From the NCBI GenBank assembly GCA_016592635.1, contig AP023240.1, positions 2,273,630 through 2,337,629 on the forward strand: DNA of 64,000 nucleotides. Reading direction: 5' to 3'. The stretch comes from Methyloprofundus sp. (lineage in GTDB: Bacteria > Pseudomonadota > Gammaproteobacteria > Methylococcales > Methylomonadaceae). Within the stretch, counting starts at the first letter, position 1; each line of letters begins with the position of its first letter. The position numbers and the translations under genes are program-made. This document shows, piece after piece, positions 36,566 to 45,118 of the stretch. The notes beneath the pieces were generated by a model. That model saw only the letters and a list, made by a program, of their open reading frames with translations. It made no database searches and was not told where the DNA came from.

Positions 36566-37090
36566 ATGCAACATCTTATTTTAGGCGGTGCACGCTCAGG
36601 TAAAAGTCGCTATGCTGAACAATGTGCAACCGCTACAGGCAAAGCCGTTATCTACATTGCGACAGGAACCGCAGGAGATCAGGAAATGCAAGAACGCATT
36701 GCCATGCATCAACAGAGCCGCCCCAGTTATTGGCAAACTATCGAAGAGCCTATTTTATTGGCAGATACTCTGCAGCAATATGCAGACAGCCAGTATTGCT
36801 TAATAGTCGATTGTTTAACCTTATGGCTCAGTAATATACTGTTTGACGCTCAAGGTGCTTATCAAGAAGATATTTTCAGTCAACAAAAGCATGCTCTATT
36901 AGAGCTAGTACCTAATATTGGTACCAATATTATCTTTGTCAGTAATGAAGTAGGCTCTGGCATTATTCCCATGAACAGCATGAGTCGTCGCTTTGTTGAT
37001 GAAGCAGGTCGCTTGCACCAACAACTTGCACAACTATGCACTCAAGTCACTTTAGTCACGGCAGGCATTCCGCAAACACTTAAACACTAA
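36566..37090 (+). CDS. cobU: Adenosylcobinamide kinase / guanylyltransferase
   Basis: A 174-aa bifunctional CobU/CobP enzyme. Walker A is GGARSGKS at the N-terminus, and the GTP/guanylation region includes ATGTAGDQEMQERI with the His-containing stretch MHQQSRP that carries the guanylyl group, then FVSNEVGSGIIP. It phosphorylates adenosylcobinamide and activates it with GMP for nucleotide-loop assembly of B12. Next to cobT (5 bp). No cobS, cobC or cobalamin riboswitch is visible in the window. Confidence 0.95.
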   Translation: MQHLILGGARSGKSRYAEQCATATGKAVIYIATGTAGDQEMQERIAMHQQSRPSYWQTIEEPILLADTLQQYADSQYCLIVDCLTLWLSNILFDAQGAYQEDIFSQQKHALLELVPNIGTNIIFVSNEVGSGIIPMNSMSRRFVDEAGRLHQQLAQLCTQVTLVTAGIPQTLKH

Positions 37091-37095
37091 ATATC

Positions 37096-38136
37096 ATGGA
37101 CTGGTTAGCACACTCAATCCCCTCCCCCGATCAACGTTACTTATTAGCTGCGGTCAGTCGTCAACAACAGCTGACTAAGCCGGCCGGTTCTTTAGGTGAA
37201 CTTGAACAACTTGCGATACGGCTAGCGTCTTTACAGTGTACTGGCCAACCCAGTGTAGATAATATCTGGATTAGTATTTTTGCAGGTGATCATGGTATTG
37301 CTGCTGAAGGCGTTTCTGCTTTTCCACAAGCGGTCACTGCCGAAATGGTCAAAAACTTCGCCCAAGGCGGAGCAGCCATTAATGTGCTAGCCAAGCAACA
37401 TCATGCTAATTTAGAAATTATTGATGTTGGCGTGGCAGCAAACTTAGATGGCCTTAATATTGTGCATAACAAAGTAGCCAAAGGCACTGCTAATTTTTTG
37501 CAACAAGCAGCCATGACCGCAGAGCAACTACAAGCAGCATTAAATGCTGGCAAAGTCGCCGTAGAGAGAGCCTTACAACAAAACAGCCAATTGTTTATTG
37601 CGGGTGAAATGGGTATTGCCAATACCAGTAGTGCCACCGCAATTGCTTGTAGCCTCCTTAATTTAGAGGCACAACAATTGACGGGTGCAGGCACAGGGCT
37701 TGCTGCTGCAGAGATTCACCATAAAGCATACATTATCCAACAAGCACTGAGCTTGCACGCAGACATTAGCCCGCTACCGCTCATAATATTACAATATTTT
37801 GGGGGCTTTGAAATTGCGGCCTTAACCGGAGCCTATATGGCCGCTGCACAGCAGCAATTACCTATTTTAGTAGATGGTTTTATTTGTAGTGTTGCTACGT
37901 TAATCGCCACTCGGCTCAATCCGGATATAAGCCCGTGGCTAATTTATGCGCACCGCTCCGCAGAGCAAGGTCATCAACTCATCTTAGATGCCTTAGCAGC
38001 TAAACCTTTATTAAGTTTAAATATGCGCTTAGGAGAAGCCAGTGGTGCTGCACTTGCCATTCCTTTATTGCGTTCAGCGTGTGCTCTGCATACACAAATG
38101 GCAACCTTTGCCCAAGCGCAAGTCTCCCAACACTAA
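37096..38136 (+). CDS. cobT: Nicotinate-nucleotide:dimethylbenzimidazole phosphoribosyltransferase
   Basis: A 346-aa CobT of full length. It transfers phosphoribose from nicotinate mononucleotide to the lower-ligand base, giving alpha-ribazole phosphate for B12. Conserved parts: KPAGSLGELEQLA near the N-terminus, AGDHGIAAEGVSAFPQ, GEMGIANTSSATA and the catalytic Glu region RLGEASGAALAIPL. It forms a pair with cobU; both serve the late nucleotide-loop pathway, also used to remodel salvaged cobamides. Confidence 0.95.
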   Translation: MDWLAHSIPSPDQRYLLAAVSRQQQLTKPAGSLGELEQLAIRLASLQCTGQPSVDNIWISIFAGDHGIAAEGVSAFPQAVTAEMVKNFAQGGAAINVLAKQHHANLEIIDVGVAANLDGLNIVHNKVAKGTANFLQQAAMTAEQLQAALNAGKVAVERALQQNSQLFIAGEMGIANTSSATAIACSLLNLEAQQLTGAGTGLAAAEIHHKAYIIQQALSLHADISPLPLIILQYFGGFEIAALTGAYMAAAQQQLPILVDGFICSVATLIATRLNPDISPWLIYAHRSAEQGHQLILDALAAKPLLSLNMRLGEASGAALAIPLLRSACALHTQMATFAQAQVSQH

Positions 38137-38145
38137 CCTCACATC

Positions 38146-39543
38146 ATGATAAGCAATTCCAAGAAACTGACTTGGGTATTTTTATGCAGTCTTAGCATAT
38201 TACTGAATGGCTGCGCATCAATGCGTCAACGCGAGCAATTAGAAGCATTCAACAAGCTGTATGCCCCTGGGCAATATCAACAAGCCGCCGAATCACAAGT
38301 GGCTTTAAAAAGTAGTGCCAAAGCAGACCCCGCAGATTTACTCACTTCATTACAAGCGGGCACCGCCTTTCGCTATGCACAGCAACTCGCACAAAGTAAT
38401 GAGCAATTTGATCAAGCAGAAGCTATTCTTAAATATCATAACCAGCAAATGCTATTGGGTAAAACAGCCAGTTCTGTTGGCTCAATATTAGTCAATGATG
38501 CCGTTTTGGATTATAGCGGTACGGCTTATGATGGCATCATGATTAACACCTATAAAGCACTCAATTTCTGGCAACAAGGTGATCAACAAAATGCACGAGT
38601 TGAATTTAACCGCGCTCTAGATCGACAGCGCCGTGCCAAAGAATACTTTGCCCAAGAAATAGCAAAAAATAGGCAAGCAGTCGCCAAAAAACAAGCGCAA
38701 GATGGAGTCAATTATCAAAAAAATTTAGACAACCCGCAAATTGACCGTATTATCCAAAAATCCTATTCCAATCTAGATAACTTTGCTGCCTATCCTGATT
38801 TTATCAACCCCTTCACAACCTATCTGGCGGGTTTATTTTTCCTGCATGATGGTAGTTATAATAAAGCAGCAGATTTGCTAAAAGAAGCTTATGGCATGAT
38901 GCCGAAACAAGCTGTCATCAAAGATGATTTTATTCATGCACAAAAACTAGCCACTGGTGCGCATATAACACGCAAACATACTTGGGTTATCTTTGAAAAT
39001 GGCATGGGGCCCATGAAGCAAGAATTTCGGGTTGATTTACCCATTTTTATATTTACACGCAATCTCAGCTATACAGGCATCGCCCTACCTAAGCTAACTA
39101 TGCAGGCACTCGCTTACCCGCATGTCAATGTTATGCTTAGCCCTGACAAGGTATATCAAACCAAAACGTTCGCCAGCATGGATAGGGTTATTCAAACCGA
39201 GTTTAAAAAACAATATCCTTGGATCGTTAGTCGCGCATTACTCTCCGCTATAGTAAAAACCACCGCTCAGTATTATGCGCAACAAGGATTAGGCACATGG
39301 GGTGGGATTGCTGCCGGGTTAATGCAGCTGGCAACCACTGCCGCAGATTTACGCATTTGGAGTGCCTTGCCCAAAGAATTCCAAATTGCCAAAGTGACGA
39401 CCCCAAAAGATGGCAAGCTTAAAATTGAGACACCGAATCAGCAAAGTATAGTGCTAGAACTAGACCCGCAAAAAAATCATTTACTCTATCTCAAAATACC
39501 TATGGCCAATGCGCCTATTGCGTATGATCTACTAACCCTGTAA
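38146..39543 (+). CDS. COG3014-type lipoprotein
   Basis: A 465-aa predicted lipoprotein: signal sequence to lipobox LLNGC (cleavage before CASM), then an alpha-helical region with TPR-like pairs (~30-270, e.g. NTYKALNFWQQGDQQNARVEFNRA; quoted part only) and a mixed C-terminal domain. It matches the COG3014 family of unknown function that often sits just upstream of ycfL and lpoB in gammaproteobacteria, so a role in the cell envelope or peptidoglycan synthesis is likely but unproven. It starts 9 bp after cobT and ends 56 bp before ycfL. Confidence 0.75.
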   Translation: MISNSKKLTWVFLCSLSILLNGCASMRQREQLEAFNKLYAPGQYQQAAESQVALKSSAKADPADLLTSLQAGTAFRYAQQLAQSNEQFDQAEAILKYHNQQMLLGKTASSVGSILVNDAVLDYSGTAYDGIMINTYKALNFWQQGDQQNARVEFNRALDRQRRAKEYFAQEIAKNRQAVAKKQAQDGVNYQKNLDNPQIDRIIQKSYSNLDNFAAYPDFINPFTTYLAGLFFLHDGSYNKAADLLKEAYGMMPKQAVIKDDFIHAQKLATGAHITRKHTWVIFENGMGPMKQEFRVDLPIFIFTRNLSYTGIALPKLTMQALAYPHVNVMLSPDKVYQTKTFASMDRVIQTEFKKQYPWIVSRALLSAIVKTTAQYYAQQGLGTWGGIAAGLMQLATTAADLRIWSALPKEFQIAKVTTPKDGKLKIETPNQQSIVLELDPQKNHLLYLKIPMANAPIAYDLLTL

Positions 39544-39599
39544 TTTATACGTCATCTATAGAATTCATTTATTATTATCACAACTAAAAGGAGTTATTT

Positions 39600-40004
39600 A
39601 TGCAATTTTACAAATTTCCAAGCCTGTTGGCATTACTAGCGCTACTAAGTGCCTGTGCCACTAGCCCAACCAATCCTAAAGAAATAGCCGCAGCACAGAA
39701 TGAACGTGTACAAGTCTTAACAGGTTTTTGGGGAACAAATGCACGTATTACCGACATTAGTAACAGCATCAATAGTAGTAATTTGCTGCTTGTGCAAATC
39801 ACAGGTGTGAATGATAGCTCGGATTATTTACAAATGGAATACCGCGCTGAATGGTTAGATAAAAATAACCTACTTATTCCTAGCAAAATGACACACTGGA
39901 TTCAATTTCCAGCCTATGAAGAAACCGAATTTCGACTCAGAATTGTTGCTCCAAAACCTGAAGCAACTGATTATAAAATTTTAATCCGTGAGGTACAGGA
40001 CTAA
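39600..40004 (+). CDS. ycfL: YcfL-like lipoprotein (DUF1425)
   Basis: A 134-aa predicted lipoprotein with lipobox LLSAC (before CATSP) and a DUF1425 domain containing TDISNSINSSNLLLVQI and a Y-rich core (LQMEYRAEWLDKNNLL). In E. coli ycfL sits next to lpoB, as here. Molecular function unknown. AAAGGAG lies 7 bp before the ATG. Its last base is shared with the lpoB start (TAATG). Confidence 0.82.
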   Translation: MQFYKFPSLLALLALLSACATSPTNPKEIAAAQNERVQVLTGFWGTNARITDISNSINSSNLLLVQITGVNDSSDYLQMEYRAEWLDKNNLLIPSKMTHWIQFPAYEETEFRLRIVAPKPEATDYKILIREVQD

Positions 40005-40615
40005 TGCCATTTTTTAACTATCAGAAAATACTCATTCCTTGCATTATTATTGGGCTAACTGCCTGTACGCCCACGGAAAATATCGATATTAATAACGACT
40101 CTGGTGGTGCGGTGATGGGCTTGGATTACCGTGACTTTCATAAAGCCTCTAGTGAAGCGGTAGCCTCTATGTTAAGTTCTGGGGCTGTCGACAAAGCTGA
40201 TGGTAGCCGCTATGTATTGGCGATCTCCAGAATAACCAATGACACCATGCAGCGTATCGATACTGATCAATTGGTCAAAAAAATTCGTATTGATTTACTC
40301 AATAGCGGCAAAGTAGTTGTTACCACTGCAATAGCTGCGGATGGTGCCGAAGACCACATGTCGATGCAAGCTCGGCAACTACGCCATTCCGATGAATTTA
40401 AACAAAGTACTGTTGCCGCTAAAGGCCAAATGATTGCACCCGAACTCAGTTTGTCGGGCAAAATCTTGCAGCGTAATATTAAAATCAGTAGTCGCAAACA
40501 ACAGGCTGAATACTATTTCCAATTAAGCTTAACTGACATCAATACTGGTTTAGCTATTTGGGAAGGTGAAACGGTTATTGGTAAACGCGGTAGTAATGAT
40601 GCAGTGTCTTGGTAG
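40004..40615 (+). CDS. lpoB: Penicillin-binding protein activator LpoB
   Basis: A 203-aa outer-membrane lipoprotein: signal sequence to the lipobox GLTAC, then a short linker and the globular LpoB domain (YVLAISRITNDTMQRIDTDQ and the C-terminal SLTDINTGLAIWEGE). LpoB crosses the periplasm to stimulate the transglycosylase and transpeptidase activities of PBP1b. The linker is short and shows no long Pro-rich stretch, unlike some enterobacterial forms. It is the last gene before a hairpin terminator and the IS630 element. Confidence 0.88.
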   Translation: MPFFNYQKILIPCIIIGLTACTPTENIDINNDSGGAVMGLDYRDFHKASSEAVASMLSSGAVDKADGSRYVLAISRITNDTMQRIDTDQLVKKIRIDLLNSGKVVVTTAIAADGAEDHMSMQARQLRHSDEFKQSTVAAKGQMIAPELSLSGKILQRNIKISSRKQQAEYYFQLSLTDINTGLAIWEGETVIGKRGSNDAVSW

Positions 40616-40642
40616 CTGGCAAGAACCATAGAAAAAACCATT

Positions 40643-40676
40643 GGTTATGTTATTCATTTCACTAAATAACATAACC
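40643..40676. terminator. Hairpin after lpoB
   Basis: A perfect 12-bp stem (GGTTATGTTATT at 40643-40654 with its complement at 40665-40676). The only T-run lies on the minus-strand side (A6 at about 40632-40637 on the plus strand), so it may also stop transcription leaving the IS element. Confidence 0.6.
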
Positions 40677-40700
40677 CAGCCGCTGTTTATTAAGCAGCAA

Positions 40701-40730
40701 CTAGTACCGTACCCCTTAAATAATTAATAA
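40701..40730. repeat. IS630 left terminal inverted repeat
   Basis: The sequence begins CTAGTACCGTACCCC and ends TAATTAATAA. Five mismatches to the right repeat, all within positions 9-16; the inner AT-rich half is identical. Confidence 0.9.
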
Positions 40731-40735
40731 TATAT

Positions 40736-41919
40736 CTATGCGGTCAACGCCTTCCCTTTGTATGTCCATTTGAATGGTTTGGCCATCGTTTCATTAAAGT
40801 AATCCATGAAATTTTGAATTTTGTCTTTCAAGTCCTGCTGTGAAACAAAATTGCCTCGCCTGATGACTTTTTTCATTAATATTCCAAACCAGATTTCAAT
40901 CTGGTTCATCCATGAAGCATGCTTAGGTGTATAGTGAAATACAATGCGCCTATTGCCTATCATCAGGTACTCCTCCCGTGTTTTCATGGATTGTAATATG
41001 CCACTTTTACCTTTCACTCCAAGCTCTTGAGTGTCATTACAAAAGTCTGCAACAAAGCGCACAAGAGTTTCCGATTTATGGGTATTTAATTGGTCAGCGA
41101 TAAAATGATAAACTTTCTTTTCTGGGTTTTTCTCAATCAGATATTTGATCGACTCAACAAAATCGATCTCAGTTCGTGTCTCTTGAATCAAACCATCTAT
41201 AACTCCTGTTGCCACATTAAACCCTCCTAAAAGTGTTTGCGTGCCATGACGCTCATATTCAAATTCGATAGATTGAACTTGACCCGCTCTCATTGGCAAA
41301 TCGGGGGAAATTCGTTCCAATGCCTGAATACCTGTCATTTCATCAACACTGATAAAAAGTTCTTCTGGCGTTTTCAGAGAATTTGCATAAAGGTTACAAA
41401 TATCTGTGATTCTTTCTTCTTTTCGCTCATCCGCTTTTGCATTGAGCCAGTATTGGCTAAGATGAGGTTTTAAGTCGTTTTTTTTAAAAGACGGCCTAAA
41501 TGATTTGCTGAAATAGTCTCGACAATACCTTGTTTGATCGCTTCTTCCGCCAATTCTCTATGTGTCCAATGAGTGATGGGACGATCATAGTCTTCAGGCT
41601 TTTCACAGGAAAGTGCAATTATTCGACACAGTTGTTCGGGGGTAAATGTATCTGGAGTGCCTGGGCGCGGAAGATCCTGAAGCCTCTCCCGGACTGGCTT
41701 GTTTGCTAGTTCGTGCCAACGTGCAGTCCAGTTCGTAATTATATTATTCTGTACATCAAGTTTTTGCGCAATATTCTGATATTTCATGCCTGAGTTTGCT
41801 AATAAGATAATCTTGGCTCGTAATACCATGCTCGATTTTGCTGTCTGTTGGCGAGTTATTTTTTCGAGCTCTTCGCGTTCATCATCTTTTAATGTAACTG
41901 GAAATTTGGGGGTTCTCAT
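40736..41919 (-). CDS. IS630 transposase, expressed by -1 frameshift
   Basis: The N-terminal frame (41919-41470, 149 aa) holds a helix-turn-helix region (KYQNIAQKLDVQNNIITNW) and ends just after LLKKTT. The second frame ends at 40736. They join in the -1 frame at an A8 run (plus-strand T8 at 41478-41485): reading ...LLKK then NDLKPHLSQYW continues without a stop to the end, giving about 394 aa. The catalytic residues are D in LFISVDEMTG, D in ADQLNTHKS and E in NQIEIWF. The first Asp lies upstream of the only ATG of the second frame, so only the joined product is a full enzyme. AGGAAG precedes the ATG at 41919. Programmed frameshifting is known in IS630 elements; a simple inactivating mutation is the alternative. 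Confidence 0.88.
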
Positions 41920-42000
41920 GGCTTCCTGTCGGTGGATTCGATACGGAATAATATAGACTATGTTAAGGTTACCAGAATAGAAGCTGGACTGATAATTTAT

Positions 42001-42030
42001 TTATTAATTATTTAGAGGGCGAGGTACTAG
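42001..42030. repeat. IS630 right terminal inverted repeat
   Basis: Partner of the repeat at 40701-40730. It ends GAGGTACTAG, only 5 bp before the ribosome-binding site of the lipase gene. Confidence 0.9.
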
Positions 42031-42046
42031 TAAAGGAAGGCTGACT

Positions 42047-43318
42047 ATGTCTATAAACAATACATTTTCTATACAACAACCTAATAACTTAAAACGCTAC
42101 GCTTGTCGCTTTATTAGTTGTATAGGCTTATATAGCCTGCTATTTTTTTCTCACTCGCTGCAAGCCCACCCAAATGAATGTGCAAATATCTCAGCTCCAG
42201 CTATATTTTTATCCGAATCAGAACTTGTCTGCTTACAAAAAATAAAAGTTGTTAATGGGGCTGATATACAATTTTATAAAGTTGCTCTGCAATGGCTTGG
42301 AGCTGCAGCACCCACAAAATTCTCCATAATAAGTGTAGAGCCTGATAGTGCTGATGCTGATAGTCACCACTCTTTTTCAGTAACAACTGGCATTCTATCT
42401 CTGTCAACTATTGATATTCCCACTACCTATGGCACTGAGCGTTATGCTGCTAATTTTGTTTTTAAACAGGAAAATGGCATAAACTTATTCGAGCTATCGA
42501 CAGCTAATGTATACGATAATCCTAACTATATTCCCAAGGAAACCTGGAAGCCTTTTGGCATGCTCTCTGCTGATGAGCGACGTGCTGTCGACTTATTAGG
42601 TCAATCACTACCTTATGCCCAACTGGCTGATGCCATATATGATTTTAGTAATAACACTATCGGTGCTTGGCAACTCATTCAGCAAGAAAGTAAAGACTCC
42701 GGCATGCAAGCTGGCCTTTTTAACAATAACGAAACGGGAGAGCTAGTGCTCGCCTTTCGCGGCACCGAATCTTGTGAATTTCCCTGTTCATTTGCAGAAA
42801 CTAAAGAGTCGGTACTAGATTTAGCAGCCGATGCCCTTTTGTCTTTTGGAGAAAGTGGTCCGCAATTTCGCCATGCTTTCAATTTTGCTCAGCAAGTGCT
42901 AGATAATTACCCTGAATACAAGATTACTGTCACAGGACATTCATTAGGAGGTGGTTTGGCACAAGCAGTTGGCGCTGTTTTTCAGCTAAAAACCTTTGCC
43001 TTTAACTCTGCTCCTGTACCTGCTGATTTCTTTGTAGAACACCCAACGAGCTTAACGGCAGATGAGCTCAATAATATCATTCATGTAATCAGTGATATTC
43101 GTGACCCTGTTTCGCACGCAGATGACTCAGGCCAGACTTATCTGAATGCCAATCATGCTGCACCTCTCATTCACTTTGATTTCGATGCTAAAGAAGTACA
43201 GCCTGAAACAGTCAATCGACTAGCAGACCTATACGCCCTCAGATTTAAAAAACATGGTATGACAGAGTTATTTGATAATGCGTCAGCGTTGATAATGCTT
43301 TATCAACAAGGCTGGTAG
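42047..43318 (+). CDS. Secreted class 3 lipase family protein
   Basis: A 423-aa exported protein. A signal peptide ends near HSLQA, followed by ~130 residues with no recognised domain and a class 3 lipase domain (~175-350): LAFRGTES, the nucleophile elbow TGHSLGGGLAQA with the catalytic Ser, an Asp in HVISDIRDPVSHADD and His residues downstream. It should hydrolyse ester lipids outside the cytoplasm. AGGAAGG lies 6 bp before the ATG. The IS630 element ends directly upstream, so the native promoter was probably displaced; expression may now depend on the element. Confidence 0.88.
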   Translation: MSINNTFSIQQPNNLKRYACRFISCIGLYSLLFFSHSLQAHPNECANISAPAIFLSESELVCLQKIKVVNGADIQFYKVALQWLGAAAPTKFSIISVEPDSADADSHHSFSVTTGILSLSTIDIPTTYGTERYAANFVFKQENGINLFELSTANVYDNPNYIPKETWKPFGMLSADERRAVDLLGQSLPYAQLADAIYDFSNNTIGAWQLIQQESKDSGMQAGLFNNNETGELVLAFRGTESCEFPCSFAETKESVLDLAADALLSFGESGPQFRHAFNFAQQVLDNYPEYKITVTGHSLGGGLAQAVGAVFQLKTFAFNSAPVPADFFVEHPTSLTADELNNIIHVISDIRDPVSHADDSGQTYLNANHAAPLIHFDFDAKEVQPETVNRLADLYALRFKKHGMTELFDNASALIMLYQQGW

Positions 43319-43327
43319 TATCAGCTT

Positions 43328-43375
43328 GTCGGAAAACGTTATCTGCGCTGCGCTTGATAAGCTATTCCGACCTAC
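43328..43375. repeat. REP-like palindrome at the recJ end
   Basis: A 48-bp imperfect palindrome with outer arms GTCGGAA and TTCCGACCTAC (GTAGGTCGGAA on the minus strand). It differs by one base from the unit at 61397-61444. It overlaps the last codons of recJ: the TAG stop (43374-43372) is the TAG of the GTAG head. Confidence 0.8.
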
Positions 43376-45117
43376 ACCAGCCTTTCAAGGTAATCAATAA
43401 TAAATTGGATATTACGCTGCCCCTTATACTCATTAATATCTAATTTATACGCAATTTTGACTTGGCGAATTCCCAACCAATATTCAGGGCGTTCTACAAA
43501 AAAAGCAATGGCATCAATCAACTGCTCACCGACCGCCTGCCGTAATACTAATTTAAGATGTTGCTCGCCCACTATACGTGATTGCACTACTTCAAAAACA
43601 CCATGAAATAAAGGCTCTGGAAATTCTTGCCCCCATGGCCCCGCACTTTGCAATAACTCACAAAAACCGATAGTCATCTCAGCAGCACTTAACTCACCAT
43701 CGGAATAAACTTTTTGGGCTAAATCCACATCAACCAAACGCCGCTCTACTGCCTTATCAAACGCCAACATAAAAACAGGGTAGTCATGCAATTGAATACT
43801 CAGCCCTGCCGCCATGGCATGTCCACCAAATTTTTGTAATACCTTCGGATGTGCTACCGCAATATCACTGAGCACATCGCGAATATGCACACCTGGAATG
43901 GAACGCGCAGAACCTTTGATTTCACCATTATCTGCATTGGCAAAGGCAATCACTGGCCGGTTTAGTCTATCTTTAATACGTGAAGCCAAAATACCAATGA
44001 CACCTTGATGCCAGTCTTCATTGTAAATACAAACACCTGCCGTTAAATGTTGCTCATCTAAGGCTTTCATTTCCTTTAACAGCACCATTGCTTCCTGCTT
44101 CATTTGGCCTTCAACTTCACGGCGGTCACTGTTGAGTTCGTCCATTTGCATTGCCAATTGCTTTGCATACTGCCTCTCATCAGCCAATAAGCATTGAATG
44201 CCAATACTCATATCATCCATGCGTCCTGCTGCATTCAAGCGTGGGCCAATGGCAAAGCCTAAATCAGAAGAGGCCAAACTATGCAAACTACGTCCAGAAA
44301 CTTCCACCAACGCTTTAATGCCCGCATGCACCTTATCGGAACGCATGCGCAATAAACCCTGATGCACTAAAATACGATTTACTTGATCTAAAGCCACCAC
44401 ATCAGCAACTGTGCCTAAGGCCACAAAATCCAATAACTGTGCCAGATTGGGTTCGGCAATATTACGCGTTATAAACCAACCCTGCTCACGCATACGACTG
44501 CGCATGGCCATGAGTATATAAAACATTACCCCAACACCTGCAAGCGCACGGCTGGGGAATTCATCATCGGGCAAGTTAGGATTGACTATGGCATCGGCAT
44601 CAGGCAATTGATCACCTGGTAAATGGTGGTCAGTCACCAAAACCTGCATACCCGCCTGCTTGGCAGCCGTAACCCCAGCCAAACTGGAAATACCATTGTC
44701 CACCGTGACCAATACATCAGCCTGTTTCTCAATCACTAACTCCACAATCTCAGGAGTCAGCCCGTAACCATACTCAAAGCGATTAGGCACAATAAAATCA
44801 ACATTTCCTGCACCTAATAAATGCAAGCCGAGCATCGCTACCGTACAGCTAGTAGCACCATCTGCATCAAAATCAGCGACAATCACAATTTTCTTTTGCT
44901 GTTCAATAGCCGTAATCAAATAAATAACCATTGCCTCCATACCCGTTAACAACCAGGGTGAAGGCAACTGTGCCAAACCACGTTGTAAATCAGCATCAGA
45001 TTTAATGCCACGCGCCAAATAAATACGCTTCAAAATCGTGTTTGTTTCTGAAACACCTGCATCTCGACCTAATAGAGGTCGTGCAACAATTTTTTTTGTG
45101 ATACCGTGATAGTGCAT
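43372..45117 (-). CDS. recJ: Single-strand-specific 5'-3' exonuclease RecJ
   Basis: A 581-aa RecJ of full length. DHH phosphoesterase motifs are intact: DFDADGATS, TVDNGIS, TDHHLPGD and the DHHA1 region near GGHAMAAGLS. It degrades single-stranded DNA in recombination and mismatch repair in the cytoplasm. The start lies 1 bp after the stop of the GGDEF/EAL gene, so the two are cotranslated or at least co-transcribed. Its stop codon sits inside a REP palindrome, which has probably replaced the native 3' end by a few residues. Confidence 0.95.
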   Translation of the reverse strand: MHYHGITKKIVARPLLGRDAGVSETNTILKRIYLARGIKSDADLQRGLAQLPSPWLLTGMEAMVIYLITAIEQQKKIVIVADFDADGATSCTVAMLGLHLLGAGNVDFIVPNRFEYGYGLTPEIVELVIEKQADVLVTVDNGISSLAGVTAAKQAGMQVLVTDHHLPGDQLPDADAIVNPNLPDDEFPSRALAGVGVMFYILMAMRSRMREQGWFITRNIAEPNLAQLLDFVALGTVADVVALDQVNRILVHQGLLRMRSDKVHAGIKALVEVSGRSLHSLASSDLGFAIGPRLNAAGRMDDMSIGIQCLLADERQYAKQLAMQMDELNSDRREVEGQMKQEAMVLLKEMKALDEQHLTAGVCIYNEDWHQGVIGILASRIKDRLNRPVIAFANADNGEIKGSARSIPGVHIRDVLSDIAVAHPKVLQKFGGHAMAAGLSIQLHDYPVFMLAFDKAVERRLVDVDLAQKVYSDGELSAAEMTIGFCELLQSAGPWGQEFPEPLFHGVFEVVQSRIVGEQHLKLVLRQAVGEQLIDAIAFFVERPEYWLGIRQVKIAYKLDINEYKGQRNIQFIIDYLERLV

Positions 45118-45118
45118 A

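Larger units (their letters stand above)
40701..42030 (-). mobile_element. Complete IS630-family insertion sequence
   Basis: About 1.33 kb bounded by 30-bp imperfect inverted repeats (40701-40730 and 42001-42030, 25 of 30 bases matching), each starting CTAGTACC. The TA inside the outer CTAG fits the TA target duplication made by IS630 elements. Between them lies a transposase gene in two frames with a full DDE triad once the frames are joined. The right end stops 16 bp before the lipase start codon; the left end lies 24 bp past the lpoB hairpin. Only one copy is in the window. Confidence 0.93.

Noticed and set aside
36500..36566. Possible cobalamin riboswitch before cobU
   Set aside because: cobU starts 3 bp after the stress-protein stop, leaving no room for a leader and no B12-box.
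40736..41338. The second IS630 frame as a stand-alone transposase gene
   Set aside because: Its ATG lies after the first catalytic Asp and no ribosome-binding site is seen; it belongs to the frameshifted transposase.
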